A stretch of DNA of 64,000 nt from Paramecium pentaurelia (lineage: Eukaryota; Ciliophora; Oligohymenophorea; Peniculida; Parameciidae), in NCBI GenBank assembly GCA_905183005.1, contig CAJJDO010000022.1, forward strand, positions 239,151-303,150. Reading direction: 5' to 3'. Under the pieces are notes generated by a model, which worked only from the letters and a program-made list of their open reading frames with translations, searched no databases and was not told the origin of the DNA. Position 1 is the stretch's first letter. Each line of letters begins with the position of its first letter. Shown in pieces: positions 63,761 to 64,000 of this stretch. The translations under genes and the position numbers were made by a program.

Positions 63761-64000
63761 TAATATTAATTTTAAAATTATTTTTTATTTATTCAGTTTA
63801 TCATTAATACCTGTAAATATTTAAATATGATCACATAATCATTCTGTCATTAATAATTCTTAATTTTTAAGAAATTCTTGAATGATTATTTTATATTTTT
63901 ACAATATATAATAAAAAAAGCTTTATATTTTTTAGATTTTAATAATCAATATCATTATTATTGATTATATCAAAATATGAAATAGAATAATTAATAATTA
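63761..64000. other. Upstream region of the giant gene, no gene seen
   Basis: 240 bp of AT-rich sequence to the window end. No coding frame or clear promoter motif is visible. Confidence 0.4.

Overview
The window looks like macronuclear DNA of a ciliate, most likely Paramecium or a close relative. It is very AT-rich. Every convincing gene reads TAA and TAG as glutamine and ends only at TGA. Protein-coding frames are broken by very short introns: I place 61 of them, all 20-34 nt, nearly all GTA...TAG. Intergenic gaps are often under 200 bp. All gene models below use TGA as the only stop and were spliced by eye. Lengths were checked to be a multiple of three after intron removal, but nothing was checked against transcripts or databases. 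The species is inferred, not shown. I saw no tRNA, rRNA, CRISPR array, transposon or telomere repeat.

Layout. 1-6123: two related protein kinases on + (the first cut by the window edge), then a MAPK15/ERK7-type kinase on -. 6508-9944: a seven-helix membrane protein, a small polyQ ORF with an in-frame TGA, and a ten-helix EamA-like transporter. 10518-15962: a coiled-coil protein, a CNOT11-like CCR4-NOT subunit, and three small unrecognised or weakly recognised proteins (one PB1-like, one with a C-terminal membrane anchor). 15975-17483: a coiled-coil locus whose frame seems broken three times. 17511-22564: VPS51 (GARP/EARP tether), a histidine phosphatase, and a PX-domain sorting nexin with a polyQ tail. 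23575-26118: SPEF1 (axonemal CH-domain protein), an ADO/PCO thiol dioxygenase, and a coiled-coil protein. 26179-33983: DOP1 (Dopey), a DHHC palmitoyltransferase, and IMP3 (U3 snoRNP). 34124-37884: two tandem paralogous membrane proteins. 38301-43020: V-ATPase subunit F (with an apparent frameshift), a Twinkle-like mitochondrial DNA helicase with a long extra tail, and a Myb/SANT protein. 43205-48811: a coiled-coil protein, a CCCH zinc-finger protein, and ribosomal proteins L3 and L27 tail to tail. 49197-54867: small or disordered unrecognised proteins. 55209-63760: one giant minus-strand gene (about 2817 aa) for a cysteine-rich, beta-helix-like, multi-pass surface protein.

The genes do not form operons. 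As in other ciliate macronuclei, neighbours are functionally mixed. Membrane traffic is over-represented (VPS51, sorting nexin, DOP1, DHHC enzyme, V-ATPase F), and two genes have known ciliary links (MAPK15, SPEF1). Possible novelty lies in the tandem membrane-protein family, the giant surface protein, the Twinkle tail, the stop-free 3n introns and the loci with apparent frame breaks.
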